Of a DNA stretch of 64,000 nt, positions 25,364-33,625 are shown in pieces. A program made the position numbers and the translations under genes. The notes beneath the pieces were generated by a model. The model saw only the letters and a program-made list of their open reading frames with translations, had not been told where the DNA came from and ran no database searches. The DNA is from Castellaniella sp. (GTDB taxonomy: Bacteria; Pseudomonadota; Gammaproteobacteria; Burkholderiales; Burkholderiaceae_B), in NCBI RefSeq assembly GCF_034675845.1, contig NZ_JAUCCU010000002.1, forward strand, positions 62,001-126,000, read 5' to 3'. Positions within the stretch are counted from its first letter, which is position 1, and each line of letters opens with the position of its first letter.

Positions 25364-27010
25364 TTACATGCCGTTGTAGACCGGCCCCTCGCCACCTTGG
25401 GGGGTCACCCAGACAATATTCTGGGTGGGGTCCTTGATGTCACAGGTTTTGCAGTGGATGCAGTTCTGTGCGTTGATCTGCAGCTTATCCTCGCCGGTTT
25501 CGGTCTTGATGAATTCGTATACACCGGCAGGGCAGAAGCGTGCCTCGGGGCCGCCGAATTTCACCAGGTTGACCTGTACCGGCACGGACTCGTCCTTCAG
25601 GGTCAGGTGGCAGGGCTCATTTTCCTCGTGGTTGGTGTTAGAGATAAACACCGAACTGAGCCGGTCAAAGGTCAGCTTGCCGTCTGGTTTCGGGTAGTCG
25701 ATGCGCGCACACTGGGCGGCAGGCTGCAGACAGGCGTGGTCGGGCTTGGTGCGGTGGATGGTCCAGGGGATGTTGCCCTTCAGCAGCCATTGTTCCACCC
25801 CGGTCATCACCGTGCCGACGGTGCGGCCTTTTTTGAACCACTGCTTGAAATTGCGTGATTTGTTGAGTTCCGTGTGCAGCCAGGATGCTTCGAACGCAGC
25901 CGGGTAGGCGGTCAGTTCGTCATGGCTGCGTCCAGCGACCAGGGCGTCAAAGGCTGCCTCGGCAGCCAGGGCGCCGGTCTTGATGGCAGAATGGCTGCCC
26001 TTGATGCGCGAGGCGTTCAGCACGCCAGCCTCGCAGCCCACCAGCATGCCGCCCGGAAAGACCATTTTTGGCAGAGACAGCAGCCCGCCTGCAGTCAGCG
26101 ACCTGGCGCCGTAGGCAACGCGTTTGCCGCCTTCGAAGGTTGTGCGGATGGCCGGGTGGGTCTTGTAGCGCTGGAATTCCTCGAAGGGCGATAGCCAGGG
26201 GTTGGCATAGTCCAGGCCCACCACCAGGCCCACGGCCACCAGGTTGTCTTGCAGGTGGTACAGAAAGGACCCACCATACGTATCGGAATCCAGGGGCCAA
26301 CCGGCGGTATGCATCACCATGCCGGGCCGGGCCTGGGCCGGATCGACTTCCCAGAGTTCTTTGATGCCGATGGCATAGCTTTGGGGGTCGCGTCCGGCAT
26401 CCAGACGGTATTTTTCAATCAATTGGCGGCCCAGGTGCCCACGGGAACCCTCGGCAAAAATCGTATAGCGCGCCAGCAATTCCATGCCCGGCTGATAGGC
26501 ATCGGTGTGGCTGCCATCGCGCGCCACGCCCATGTCACCGGTCAGTACCCCGCGCACGGCGCCGGATTCGGTCGTCAGCAGATGAGCGGCGGCGAATCCG
26601 GGGAACACGTCGACCCCCAGGGCTTCGGCCTGTTCACCCAGCCAACGGGTGACATGACCCAGGCGCACAATGTAGTTGCCGTGGTTTTTAAAGCAATCCG
26701 GCAGCAGCCAGGCGGGGGTGCTGCGGGCACCGTGTTCCGACAGAAACAGGAACCGGTCTTCTTGGACGGCAAGGCCCAGCGGTGCGCCTTTTTCCTGCCA
26801 GTCGGGGATGAGCTCGGTGATTGCGCGGGGGTCCATCACACAGCCGGACAGAATATGGGCGCCGATCTCGGCCGCTTTTTCCAGGACGCAGACGCTGACC
26901 TCCTGGCCGCGTTCGACGGCCAACTGCTTTAGTCGGATGGCGGCCGCTAAACCAGCTGGCCCCCCGCCGACGACAAGGACGTCGTATTCCATGGATTCAC
27001 GTTCAGTCAT
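25364..27010 (-). CDS. Electron transfer flavoprotein-ubiquinone oxidoreductase
   Basis: 548-residue inner-membrane flavoprotein passing electrons from ETF (reduced by acyl-CoA dehydrogenases) to ubiquinone. The N-terminal FAD loop VVGGGPAGLAAAIRLKQL and the C-terminal ferredoxin-like 4Fe-4S region with RFCPAGVYEF and NCIHCKTCDIKDPTQNI identify it, and the length matches the family. GGGGAG precedes the ATG at 27010; a second ATG six codons in is possible. It is divergent from a thioesterase-scoAB group about 110 bp away, consistent with shared fatty-acid or ketone-body use. The ETF subunit genes are not in the window. Confidence 0.93.
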   Translation of the reverse strand: MTERESMEYDVLVVGGGPAGLAAAIRLKQLAVERGQEVSVCVLEKAAEIGAHILSGCVMDPRAITELIPDWQEKGAPLGLAVQEDRFLFLSEHGARSTPAWLLPDCFKNHGNYIVRLGHVTRWLGEQAEALGVDVFPGFAAAHLLTTESGAVRGVLTGDMGVARDGSHTDAYQPGMELLARYTIFAEGSRGHLGRQLIEKYRLDAGRDPQSYAIGIKELWEVDPAQARPGMVMHTAGWPLDSDTYGGSFLYHLQDNLVAVGLVVGLDYANPWLSPFEEFQRYKTHPAIRTTFEGGKRVAYGARSLTAGGLLSLPKMVFPGGMLVGCEAGVLNASRIKGSHSAIKTGALAAEAAFDALVAGRSHDELTAYPAAFEASWLHTELNKSRNFKQWFKKGRTVGTVMTGVEQWLLKGNIPWTIHRTKPDHACLQPAAQCARIDYPKPDGKLTFDRLSSVFISNTNHEENEPCHLTLKDESVPVQVNLVKFGGPEARFCPAGVYEFIKTETGEDKLQINAQNCIHCKTCDIKDPTQNIVWVTPQGGEGPVYNGM

Positions 27011-27119
27011 GTGGATGGCTCCCCGTTTTATGATGCTTGGACTGGGCTTGATTGTATTGCAGATCGGTATACTGCACTTTTGTTTGGTCAGATGCCCGAC
27101 TGTGGATCAGGAGTCCCTT

Positions 27120-27557
27120 ATGTCTTCAGAAACTGTTGATATTCAAACGACTTCAGGGACGTTTGAAATTGTTTTGCCGGTGCGTTGGGGCGATATGGAT
27201 GCCCTGAGCCATGTGAACAACGCGGCGTACTTTCGATATTTTGAAGAAGCCCGCGTACGTTTGGTGATGGCGCTGGGCCTGGGGCCCGGGCATGACCGCA
27301 ATTGGCTGCTGGCCCATGCGTCGTGTGATTTTCTCAAACCGCTGTTGTATCCTGCTGATATCGTCGTGGGCTTCAAGCTACTGCGTGTGGGCCGCTCCAG
27401 CATCGAATTCGACTGCTGGATCGCTGATGCCCAGGACACGCAGATTCTGCATGCCCGTGGCCGCAACATATTGGTCTGTGCCGATGGCGCCACCGGGCGG
27501 TCTGTTCCCTGGACCGATGCCGATCGGCAGGTGCTGTCGCGTTATTTTTCGGTTTAA
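27120..27557 (+). CDS. Acyl-CoA thioesterase, 4HBT/YbgC-like
   Basis: 145-residue single hot-dog-domain thioesterase. The active-site stretch VRWGDMDALSHVNNAAYFRYFEEAR (about 21-45) has the family Asp and HVNN pattern. The start at 27120 is preceded by AGGAG; longer in-frame readings run far into the divergent ETF-QO gene and are rejected. It lies 21 bp before scoA and is probably co-transcribed with the CoA transferase. The acyl chain it prefers cannot be read from the sequence. Confidence 0.85.
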   Translation: MSSETVDIQTTSGTFEIVLPVRWGDMDALSHVNNAAYFRYFEEARVRLVMALGLGPGHDRNWLLAHASCDFLKPLLYPADIVVGFKLLRVGRSSIEFDCWIADAQDTQILHARGRNILVCADGATGRSVPWTDADRQVLSRYFSV

Positions 27558-27578
27558 GCCTTAAAAAGGAAAGGTCGT

Positions 27579-28274
27579 ATGGATAAAGTCTATCAAAGCG
27601 CTGCCGCTGCGCTGCAGGGCATCGTGGCTGACAATCAAATGATTGCGGTCGGCGGTTTCGGCCTGTGCGGCATCCCCGAAGCCCTGATTGCCGCCTTGCG
27701 TGATTCTGGCGTACAGGGGCTTACCTGCGTCAGCAATAACGCCGGGGTGGATGATTTCGGCCTGGGCCAGTTGCTGACCACGCGCCAGATCAAGAAAATG
27801 ATTGCCTCTTATGTGGGTGAAAACAAAGAATTCGCCCGTCAGTTCATGGCTAAAGAACTGGAACTCGAATTTACCCCTCAGGGCACGTTGGCCGAAAAGC
27901 TGCGCGCTGGCGGTGCCGGTATCCCGGCATTTTTTACGCCGACCGGGGTGGGTACCGTGGTGGCCGAAGGCAAGGAAACCCGCGAATTCAATGGTCGCAC
28001 CTACATCATGGAACAATCCCTGACGCCGGATGTGTCCCTGGTGAAGGCCTGGAAGGCCGATCGCAGCGGCAATCTCATCTTCCGCCGCACGGCGCGTAAC
28101 TTCAATCCCAATGTCGCCATGGCGGGCAAGATCACCGTGGCCGAAGTCGAGGAAATTGTGCCCACCGGCACCTTCGACCCGGATGAAGTCCATCTGCCGG
28201 GCATTTTCGTGCACCGCATTGTTCTCAATGCGACGCCTGAAAAGCGCATCGAACAACGTACTACTCGTCAATAA
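27579..28274 (+). CDS. scoA: 3-oxoacid CoA-transferase subunit A
   Basis: 231-residue alpha subunit of a class I CoA transferase, most like succinyl-CoA:3-ketoacid CoA transferase, which activates acetoacetate at the expense of succinyl-CoA. The motifs are AVGGFGLCGIPEALI, TCVSNNAGVDDFGLG and FTPTGVGTVVAEGKE, which is the conserved GTP-G loop. It has AAAGGAAAGG upstream and is followed after 11 bp by subunit B. Confidence 0.92.
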   Translation: MDKVYQSAAAALQGIVADNQMIAVGGFGLCGIPEALIAALRDSGVQGLTCVSNNAGVDDFGLGQLLTTRQIKKMIASYVGENKEFARQFMAKELELEFTPQGTLAEKLRAGGAGIPAFFTPTGVGTVVAEGKETREFNGRTYIMEQSLTPDVSLVKAWKADRSGNLIFRRTARNFNPNVAMAGKITVAEVEEIVPTGTFDPDEVHLPGIFVHRIVLNATPEKRIEQRTTRQ

Positions 28275-28285
28275 GGGGGCACATC

Positions 28286-28939
28286 GTGGCTTGGGATCGT
28301 GAACAAATGGCAGCGCGTGCTGCCCAAGAACTGCAAGACGGCTTTTACGTCAATCTAGGTATTGGCCTGCCCACCAAGGTCGCCAACTACGTGCCAGAAG
28401 GCATGGAAGTCTGGCTGCAATCGGAAAACGGCCTGCTGGGCATCGGACCGTTTCCTACGGATGACGAGGTCGACGCCGACCTGATCAATGCGGGCAAACA
28501 AACCGTCACCACCCTGCCTGGCTCGTCCATTTTTTCCTCTGCTGATTCTTTCGGCATGATCCGTGGCGGAAAAATCAATCTGGCCATTCTGGGGGCCATG
28601 CAGGTGTCCGAAAAAGGTGATCTGGCAAACTGGATGATTCCCGGAAAAATGATCAAGGGCATGGGCGGTGCGATGGACCTGGTCGCCGGGGTGGGCAAGG
28701 TCGTGGTGCTGATGGAACACGTCGCCAAAGCCAAGGACGGCACCGAATCCCTGAAGCTCCTGCCAGAATGCGATCTGCCGCTGACCGGCTTGGGGGTGGT
28801 CAATCTCATCATCACCGACCTGGGTGTGATGCAGGTCACGGATAACGGCCTGCGCCTGACGGAACTGGCGCCTGGCGTCACCGTGGACGAAATCCGCGCC
28901 AAGACGACTGCCAAGCTCGATACCTCTGCTGTTGCCTGA
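28286..28939 (+). CDS. scoB: 3-oxoacid CoA-transferase subunit B
   Basis: 217-residue beta subunit of the same transferase. The catalytic glutamate that forms the acyl-CoA thioester sits in WLQSENGLLGIGPFP. NLGIGLPTKVANYVP and GAMDLVAGVGKVVVLMEH are also typical. It starts with GTG preceded by AAGGGGG. It forms an operon thioesterase-scoA-scoB with an aminopeptidase gene starting 10 bp later. Confidence 0.92.
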   Translation: MAWDREQMAARAAQELQDGFYVNLGIGLPTKVANYVPEGMEVWLQSENGLLGIGPFPTDDEVDADLINAGKQTVTTLPGSSIFSSADSFGMIRGGKINLAILGAMQVSEKGDLANWMIPGKMIKGMGGAMDLVAGVGKVVVLMEHVAKAKDGTESLKLLPECDLPLTGLGVVNLIITDLGVMQVTDNGLRLTELAPGVTVDEIRAKTTAKLDTSAVA

Positions 28940-28949
28940 AGGACGTACC

Positions 28950-30761
28950 GTGACCCTGTTGTCTACCCTGGCGACGCCTTTTGATCGTATTGCCGCTTTG
29001 CGCGGCCAGTTGGCTCAGGCGGGCTTGCAAGCCTGCCTGGTGCCGACTGCCGACCCGCATCTCTCCGAATACCCGCCCGAGCACTGGCTGAACCGTACCT
29101 GGCTATCAGGCTTTGATGGTTCAGCCGGCAGCCTGCTGGTCACGGCGGATTTTGCGGGGCTATGGACCGATAGCCGGTACTGGTCCCAGGCTCAGACCCA
29201 GTTGCAAGGCAGCGGGATCACCTTGATGCGTGCCGGGGCCCCGGATGTACCCGACCTGCAGGATTGGGTCGTCTCGCATCTGCAGCCGGGCGCTGCCCTG
29301 GCTGTGGATGGCCGGGTACTGGATCGGGCCGGTGCCCAGCGCTGGCAGCGCGGTCTGGCCGCCGCCGATATTCAACTGGTGTTGGACCAGGATCCCGTCG
29401 GGGTCATCTGGGCCGATCGGCCTGCACTGCCAACGGCCCCGGTGTTCGAGCACCTGCCGCCGCATGCCTGCCGCACGCGGGCCGACAATCTGTCGGCAGT
29501 GCGTGCCGCCATGCATGATCTGGGGGCGGATTACCACCTGTTGTCCACCCTGGACGATATTGCCTGGCTGCTGAATCTGCGCGGTGCCGATGTCGATTAC
29601 AACCCGGTTTTTCTGGCGCATGCTTTATTGGATGCCAGCCGGGTGCGTTTGTATATCGCCCCTAATAAAATCTCTGCCGATCTGGCGGCGCGTTTGGCCG
29701 TCGATGGGGTGGACCTTTGTGATTACACCGCCTTGGCGGGGGATCTGTCCCGCTTGCCGGTCGATGCGCCCGTGCTGGTGGACCCTGTGCGGGTCACGGC
29801 GGGCACTCTGGTGCATGCCCCGCAACTGCGGTTGCTGGAAGCCATCAATCCGTCGCAGCTCTTGAAGTCCGTCAAAAACACCGCCGAGGCCGACAACATC
29901 CGTCAGGCCATGGCCCAGGACGGCGCCGCCCTGTGCGAGTTCTTCGCCTGGTTCGAGGCTGCCCTGGCGGCTGGGCAGACCTTGACCGAAATCGATGTCG
30001 ATACGCATATATCGGCGGCGCGTGCCCGTCGTCCTGGCTTTGTCAGCCTCAGTTTTTCGACCATTGCGGGCTTTAACGCCAATGGCGCCATGCCGCATTA
30101 TCGGGCGACGGAATCCGCTCACGCCACGATCCAGGGCGATGGCCTGTTGTTGATCGATTCCGGCGGTCAGTACCTGGGCGGCACCACCGACATTACCCGT
30201 GTGGTGCCTGTTGGTACTCCATCCGCTGCCCAGCGGGCCGACTACACCGTCGTGTTGCAGGCGCATATCGCCCTGGCACGGGCACAGTTTCCGGTGGATA
30301 CGCCGTCTTCCACCCTGGATGCGCTGGCCCGCCAACCGCTGTGGCGCCAAGGCCTGGATTATGGCCATGGCACAGGTCACGGGGTGGGGTATTTCCTGAA
30401 TGTCCACGAAGGGCCTCAGACCATTGCGGTGCGCGCACATGCGCGGCCGCACCAGGGCATGCAGGCTGGCATGCTCACCTCCAACGAGCCCGGCCTGTAT
30501 CGCGAGCACCAGTGGGGCATCCGCATCGAGAACCTGGTGCTGGCCGTGCCAGTCCAGGAAACCGTCTTCGGTGATTTTCTGGCGTTCGAGACGGTAACCT
30601 TGTGTCCCATCGACACCCGCTGCGTGGTGCCCGATCTATTGTCTGCCGATGAACTGTCCTGGCTGAATACCTACCATCAGCAGGTTCGCAAACGGCTGCT
30701 GCCGCTGGTGGATGGGGCTGCCCGCGACTGGCTGTTGGCGCGGACCGAAGCACTGGGCTGA
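28950..30761 (+). CDS. Xaa-Pro aminopeptidase, M24B family
   Basis: 603-residue cytoplasmic metallopeptidase removing N-terminal residues before proline. The long form has two N-terminal creatinase-like domains and a C-terminal pita-bread domain. Metal ligands are seen in LLIDSGGQYLGGTTDITR (two Asp), YGHGTGHGVGYFLNVHEGP (His), SNEPGLYREHQWGIRIEN (two Glu). The GTG at 28950 (AAGGACGTACC upstream) is the likely start; an in-frame TTG at 28932 would overlap scoB. It is 10 bp after scoB but functionally unrelated, so co-transcription is probably incidental. Confidence 0.9.
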   Translation: MTLLSTLATPFDRIAALRGQLAQAGLQACLVPTADPHLSEYPPEHWLNRTWLSGFDGSAGSLLVTADFAGLWTDSRYWSQAQTQLQGSGITLMRAGAPDVPDLQDWVVSHLQPGAALAVDGRVLDRAGAQRWQRGLAAADIQLVLDQDPVGVIWADRPALPTAPVFEHLPPHACRTRADNLSAVRAAMHDLGADYHLLSTLDDIAWLLNLRGADVDYNPVFLAHALLDASRVRLYIAPNKISADLAARLAVDGVDLCDYTALAGDLSRLPVDAPVLVDPVRVTAGTLVHAPQLRLLEAINPSQLLKSVKNTAEADNIRQAMAQDGAALCEFFAWFEAALAAGQTLTEIDVDTHISAARARRPGFVSLSFSTIAGFNANGAMPHYRATESAHATIQGDGLLLIDSGGQYLGGTTDITRVVPVGTPSAAQRADYTVVLQAHIALARAQFPVDTPSSTLDALARQPLWRQGLDYGHGTGHGVGYFLNVHEGPQTIAVRAHARPHQGMQAGMLTSNEPGLYREHQWGIRIENLVLAVPVQETVFGDFLAFETVTLCPIDTRCVVPDLLSADELSWLNTYHQQVRKRLLPLVDGAARDWLLARTEALG

Positions 30762-30773
30762 TTACAGAAACGG

Positions 30774-30870
30774 CAGAAACGGGGTCAGACACGATTTTCA
30801 GAAACGGGGTCAGACACGATTTTCCCTGGAAATCGTGTCTGACCCCGTTTCTGGTGTGACCCCGTTTCTG
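30774..30870. repeat. REP-like palindromic repeat cluster, GGGGTCAG core
   Basis: Two adjacent identical 25-bp direct copies (30774-30798 and 30799-30823), each containing GGGGTCAGACACGATTTT, are followed after CCCTGG by an inverted copy (30830-30853) and a second, 2-bp-deleted partial inverted copy (30854-30870). The whole can fold into a long cruciform. A further partial copy, CAGAAACGG, lies just before (30765-30773). It is in the gap between the aminopeptidase and pyrG. The arrangement is like REP/REPIN elements mobilised by single-strand transposases, but no such transposase gene is in the window. Confidence 0.8.
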
Positions 30871-30969
30871 GTGATTTCCGAAGTGGCGGGCTATCCGCCG
30901 TCGGCGGTCATAGCGGTTATAATCGCAATTTCCCGCTCCTGTCCGACCACCCCGGACACGTAATCCAAC

Positions 30970-32622
30970 ATGACCAAATACGTATTCGTCACAGGGGGAG
31001 TCGTCTCCTCCCTGGGTAAAGGCATTGCTGCGGCATCGCTGGCTGCCATTCTGGAATCCCGCGGATTGCGGGTCACCATGCTGAAACTGGACCCCTACAT
31101 CAACGTAGACCCAGGCACCATGAGCCCCTTTCAGCACGGCGAGGTCTTCGTCACCGAGGACGGCGCCGAGACCGACTTGGATCTGGGCCACTACGAGCGC
31201 TTCGTGTCCGCCCGCATGCACAAGGTCAATAACTTCACCACCGGCCAGATTTACGAATCGGTGCTGCGCAAAGAACGCCGGGGTGATTACCTGGGCAAGA
31301 CCGTCCAGGTGATCCCGCACATCACCAATGAAATCCAGGATTTCATTGCGCGTGGGGCAAAGGCTGCCTTTGACGGTCAGGCCGACATCGCCATTGTCGA
31401 AATCGGCGGCACCATCGGCGACATCGAATCTCTGCCGTTCCTGGAAGCCGTGCGCCAAATGAGCCTGCGCCTGGGCCGCAATCAATGCGCCTTCGTGCAC
31501 CTGACGCTGGTGCCTTTCATTGCCTCGGCAGGCGAGCTGAAAACCAAGCCCACTCAACACTCCGTGCAAAAACTGCGCGAAATCGGCATTTATCCCAATG
31601 CCTTGCTGTGCCGCGCCGACCGTCCGGTCCCCGAAGACGAACGCGCCAAGATTTCCCTGTTTTCCAACGTGCCCCTGGATGCGGTCATCTCTGTTTGGGA
31701 TTCAGATTCCATCTATAAAATTCCGGCCATGCTGCACAAGCAGGGGCTGGACAGTCTGGTGTGCGACGCCCTGGCGATCACGCCTCCGCCTGCTGATCTG
31801 ACGGTCTGGGATCGCCTGGTGCATGATCTGGAAAATCCCCGATGCGCGGTCACCATCGGCATGGTGGGCAAATACGTGGATCTCACCGAATCGTATAAGT
31901 CCTTGTCGGAAGCCTTGGTGCATGCCGGCATTCATACGCATTCCCAGGTGCATATCGAATACATCGATTCCGAAGAAATCGAAACCCAGGGCACTGGCTG
32001 CCTGGCTGGCCTGGATGCCATCCTGGTGCCGGGCGGCTTTGGCAAGCGCGGCACCGAGGGCAAGATCCGTGCCATTCAGTATGCGCGTGAACAGGGTATT
32101 CCTTACTTGGGAATCTGCCTGGGCATGCAGCTGGCCGTGGTCGAGTTCGCCCGTCACGTAGCCGGGCTGGGCGGTGCCAACAGCACCGAATTCGACCCTT
32201 CTGCCGCCCATCCCGTGGTGGCCCTGATCACCGAATGGCAAGACCGCGAGGGCAAGATCGAAACGCGCGACTCCTCGTCCGACCTGGGCGGCACCATGCG
32301 CAAAGGCGCCCAGCGCTGCCCGGTCAAGCCCGGCACCCGGGCGTTCGATATCTATGGGGCCGAGGTCAACGAACGCCATCGCCACCGTTACGAAGTCAAT
32401 AACGTTTATGTAAACCGCCTGGAGGAATCCGGCTTGGTCATCAGTGCGCGCACGCCCACCGAAAGCCTGCCTGAAATCATGGAAATCCCCAGCCATCCAT
32501 GGTTTATGGGGGTGCAGTTCCACCCTGAGTTCACCTCGACGCCGCGTTATGGCCACCCGCTATTCACCAGCTATATTCAGGCGGCGCTGGCCTATCAGCA
32601 GAACCAGCCCAAAAAATCCTGA
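30970..32622 (+). CDS. pyrG: CTP synthase
   Basis: 550-residue enzyme making CTP from UTP, ATP and glutamine. The N-terminal amidoligase domain (1-270) begins KYVFVTGGVVSSLGKGIAAA with the P-loop. The C-terminal glutaminase domain has GICLGMQLAVVEF with the catalytic Cys and GVQFHPEFTS with the His/Glu pair. It heads the conserved betaproteobacterial order pyrG-kdsA-eno-ftsB and lies just downstream of the palindromic repeat cluster. kdsA starts 18 bp after its stop. Confidence 0.97.
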   Translation: MTKYVFVTGGVVSSLGKGIAAASLAAILESRGLRVTMLKLDPYINVDPGTMSPFQHGEVFVTEDGAETDLDLGHYERFVSARMHKVNNFTTGQIYESVLRKERRGDYLGKTVQVIPHITNEIQDFIARGAKAAFDGQADIAIVEIGGTIGDIESLPFLEAVRQMSLRLGRNQCAFVHLTLVPFIASAGELKTKPTQHSVQKLREIGIYPNALLCRADRPVPEDERAKISLFSNVPLDAVISVWDSDSIYKIPAMLHKQGLDSLVCDALAITPPPADLTVWDRLVHDLENPRCAVTIGMVGKYVDLTESYKSLSEALVHAGIHTHSQVHIEYIDSEEIETQGTGCLAGLDAILVPGGFGKRGTEGKIRAIQYAREQGIPYLGICLGMQLAVVEFARHVAGLGGANSTEFDPSAAHPVVALITEWQDREGKIETRDSSSDLGGTMRKGAQRCPVKPGTRAFDIYGAEVNERHRHRYEVNNVYVNRLEESGLVISARTPTESLPEIMEIPSHPWFMGVQFHPEFTSTPRYGHPLFTSYIQAALAYQQNQPKKS

Positions 32623-32640
32623 TCACCAGGGGGAATCGTG

Positions 32641-33492
32641 ATGCAACTATGTCATTTTCAGGCGGGTCTGGATCAGCCTTTGTTTCTGATCGCCGGCCCG
32701 TGCGTGATCGAATCGCGCGAACTCGCGTTTGAAACTGCGGGCATCCTGCAGGAAATGACCCAGGCGCTGGGCATTCCCTTTATCTACAAAAGCTCTTTCG
32801 ACAAGGCCAATCGTAGTTCGGGGGTGTCTTTCCGTGGGCCCGGCCTGGACGAAGGCCTTAAAATCCTGGAAGACGTGCGCCAGCAATTGGGGATGCCCGT
32901 GCTAACGGATGTGCACGAAATCGGCCAGGCCCGCGAGGTCGCTGCCGTGGTGGATGTGCTGCAGACGCCGGCGTTCTTGTGCCGTCAGACTGACTTCATC
33001 CAGGCTTGTGCCGCGACACTGAAGCCGGTCAACATCAAAAAAGGCCAATTTCTGGCTCCCGAAGACATGCAGCAGGTCGTGACCAAGGCCCGTGCCGCTG
33101 CGGTCGAGGCCGGTGGGGATGGGCAAAACATTCTGGTCTGCGAGCGCGGCGCTTCGTTTGGTTATCACAACCTGGTCTCGGACATGCGCTCTCTGGCCAT
33201 TATGCGCAACACGCACTGCCCGGTGGTGTTCGATGCCACGCATTCGGTGCAGCTGCCTGGTGGCCAGGGCACTAGCTCTGGCGGCCAGCGGGAATTCGTG
33301 CCGGTCCTGGCACGCGCCGCCGTTGCGGTGGGCATTGCGGGTATTTTCATGGAAACCCATCCCAATCCTGCTCAGGCATTGTCTGATGGGCCTAATGCTG
33401 TGCCGCTGGACAAGATGCGTGCCCTGCTGGAAACATTGCTGGAACTGGATCGCTGCGTGAAGCGCGACGGGGCGCTGGATCTGGCCCTGTGA
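32641..33492 (+). CDS. kdsA: 3-deoxy-8-phosphooctulonate (KDO-8-P) synthase
   Basis: 283-residue enzyme condensing arabinose-5-phosphate and phosphoenolpyruvate to KDO-8-phosphate for lipopolysaccharide inner core. Typical stretches are LIAGPCVIESRELAFE, YKSSFDKANRSS, NIKKGQFLAPEDM and FDATHSVQLPGG. The ATG at 32641 follows AGGGGGAATC; the GTG immediately before it could also serve. It is second in pyrG-kdsA-eno. Two hairpins follow the stop. Confidence 0.95.
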   Translation: MQLCHFQAGLDQPLFLIAGPCVIESRELAFETAGILQEMTQALGIPFIYKSSFDKANRSSGVSFRGPGLDEGLKILEDVRQQLGMPVLTDVHEIGQAREVAAVVDVLQTPAFLCRQTDFIQACAATLKPVNIKKGQFLAPEDMQQVVTKARAAAVEAGGDGQNILVCERGASFGYHNLVSDMRSLAIMRNTHCPVVFDATHSVQLPGGQGTSSGGQREFVPVLARAAVAVGIAGIFMETHPNPAQALSDGPNAVPLDKMRALLETLLELDRCVKRDGALDLAL

Positions 33493-33497
33493 TTTGT

Positions 33498-33524
33498 GCA
33501 GTAGATACTTCAGGTATCTACTGC
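33498..33524 (+). terminator. Perfect hairpin after kdsA
   Basis: 11-bp perfect stem GCAGTAGATAC/GTATCTACTGC with a TTCAG loop, 6 bp after the kdsA stop. It is followed directly by a second hairpin. Confidence 0.55.
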
Positions 33525-33545
33525 AAGCCCCACAGGCTTGGTTTT
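33524..33545 (+). terminator. Rho-independent terminator after kdsA
   Basis: Stem CAAGCC/GGCTTG (33524-33529, 33535-33540) with a CCACA loop, followed by GTTTT. It abuts the preceding 11-bp hairpin, with which it shares one base, so the two could be alternative or stacked structures. Confidence 0.6.
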
Positions 33546-33564
33546 CCGAAGTAGACTAAACACT

Positions 33565-33596
33565 ACCCCGCTACAATAGTGGGGTTTCATTTTTTT
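33565..33596 (+). promoter_or_regulatory. Hairpin plus T-tract overlapping a possible -10 upstream of eno
   Basis: ACCCCGCTA (33565-33573) pairs with TAGTGGGGT (33577-33585), with one G-T pair and a 3-base loop, and is followed by TTCATTTTTTT. The loop and stem contain TACAAT (33572-33577), which could be a -10 box. The element is 30-60 bp before the enolase ATG and may be a terminator, a promoter, or an attenuator. Confidence 0.45.
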
Positions 33597-33625
33597 CCAC
33601 TATCCACCTGCAGGACGGTCAAAGC

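Noticed and set aside
30774..30870. CRISPR-like array
   Set aside because: The direct copies are adjacent with no spacers and are followed by inverted copies, which is a palindromic element, not a CRISPR.
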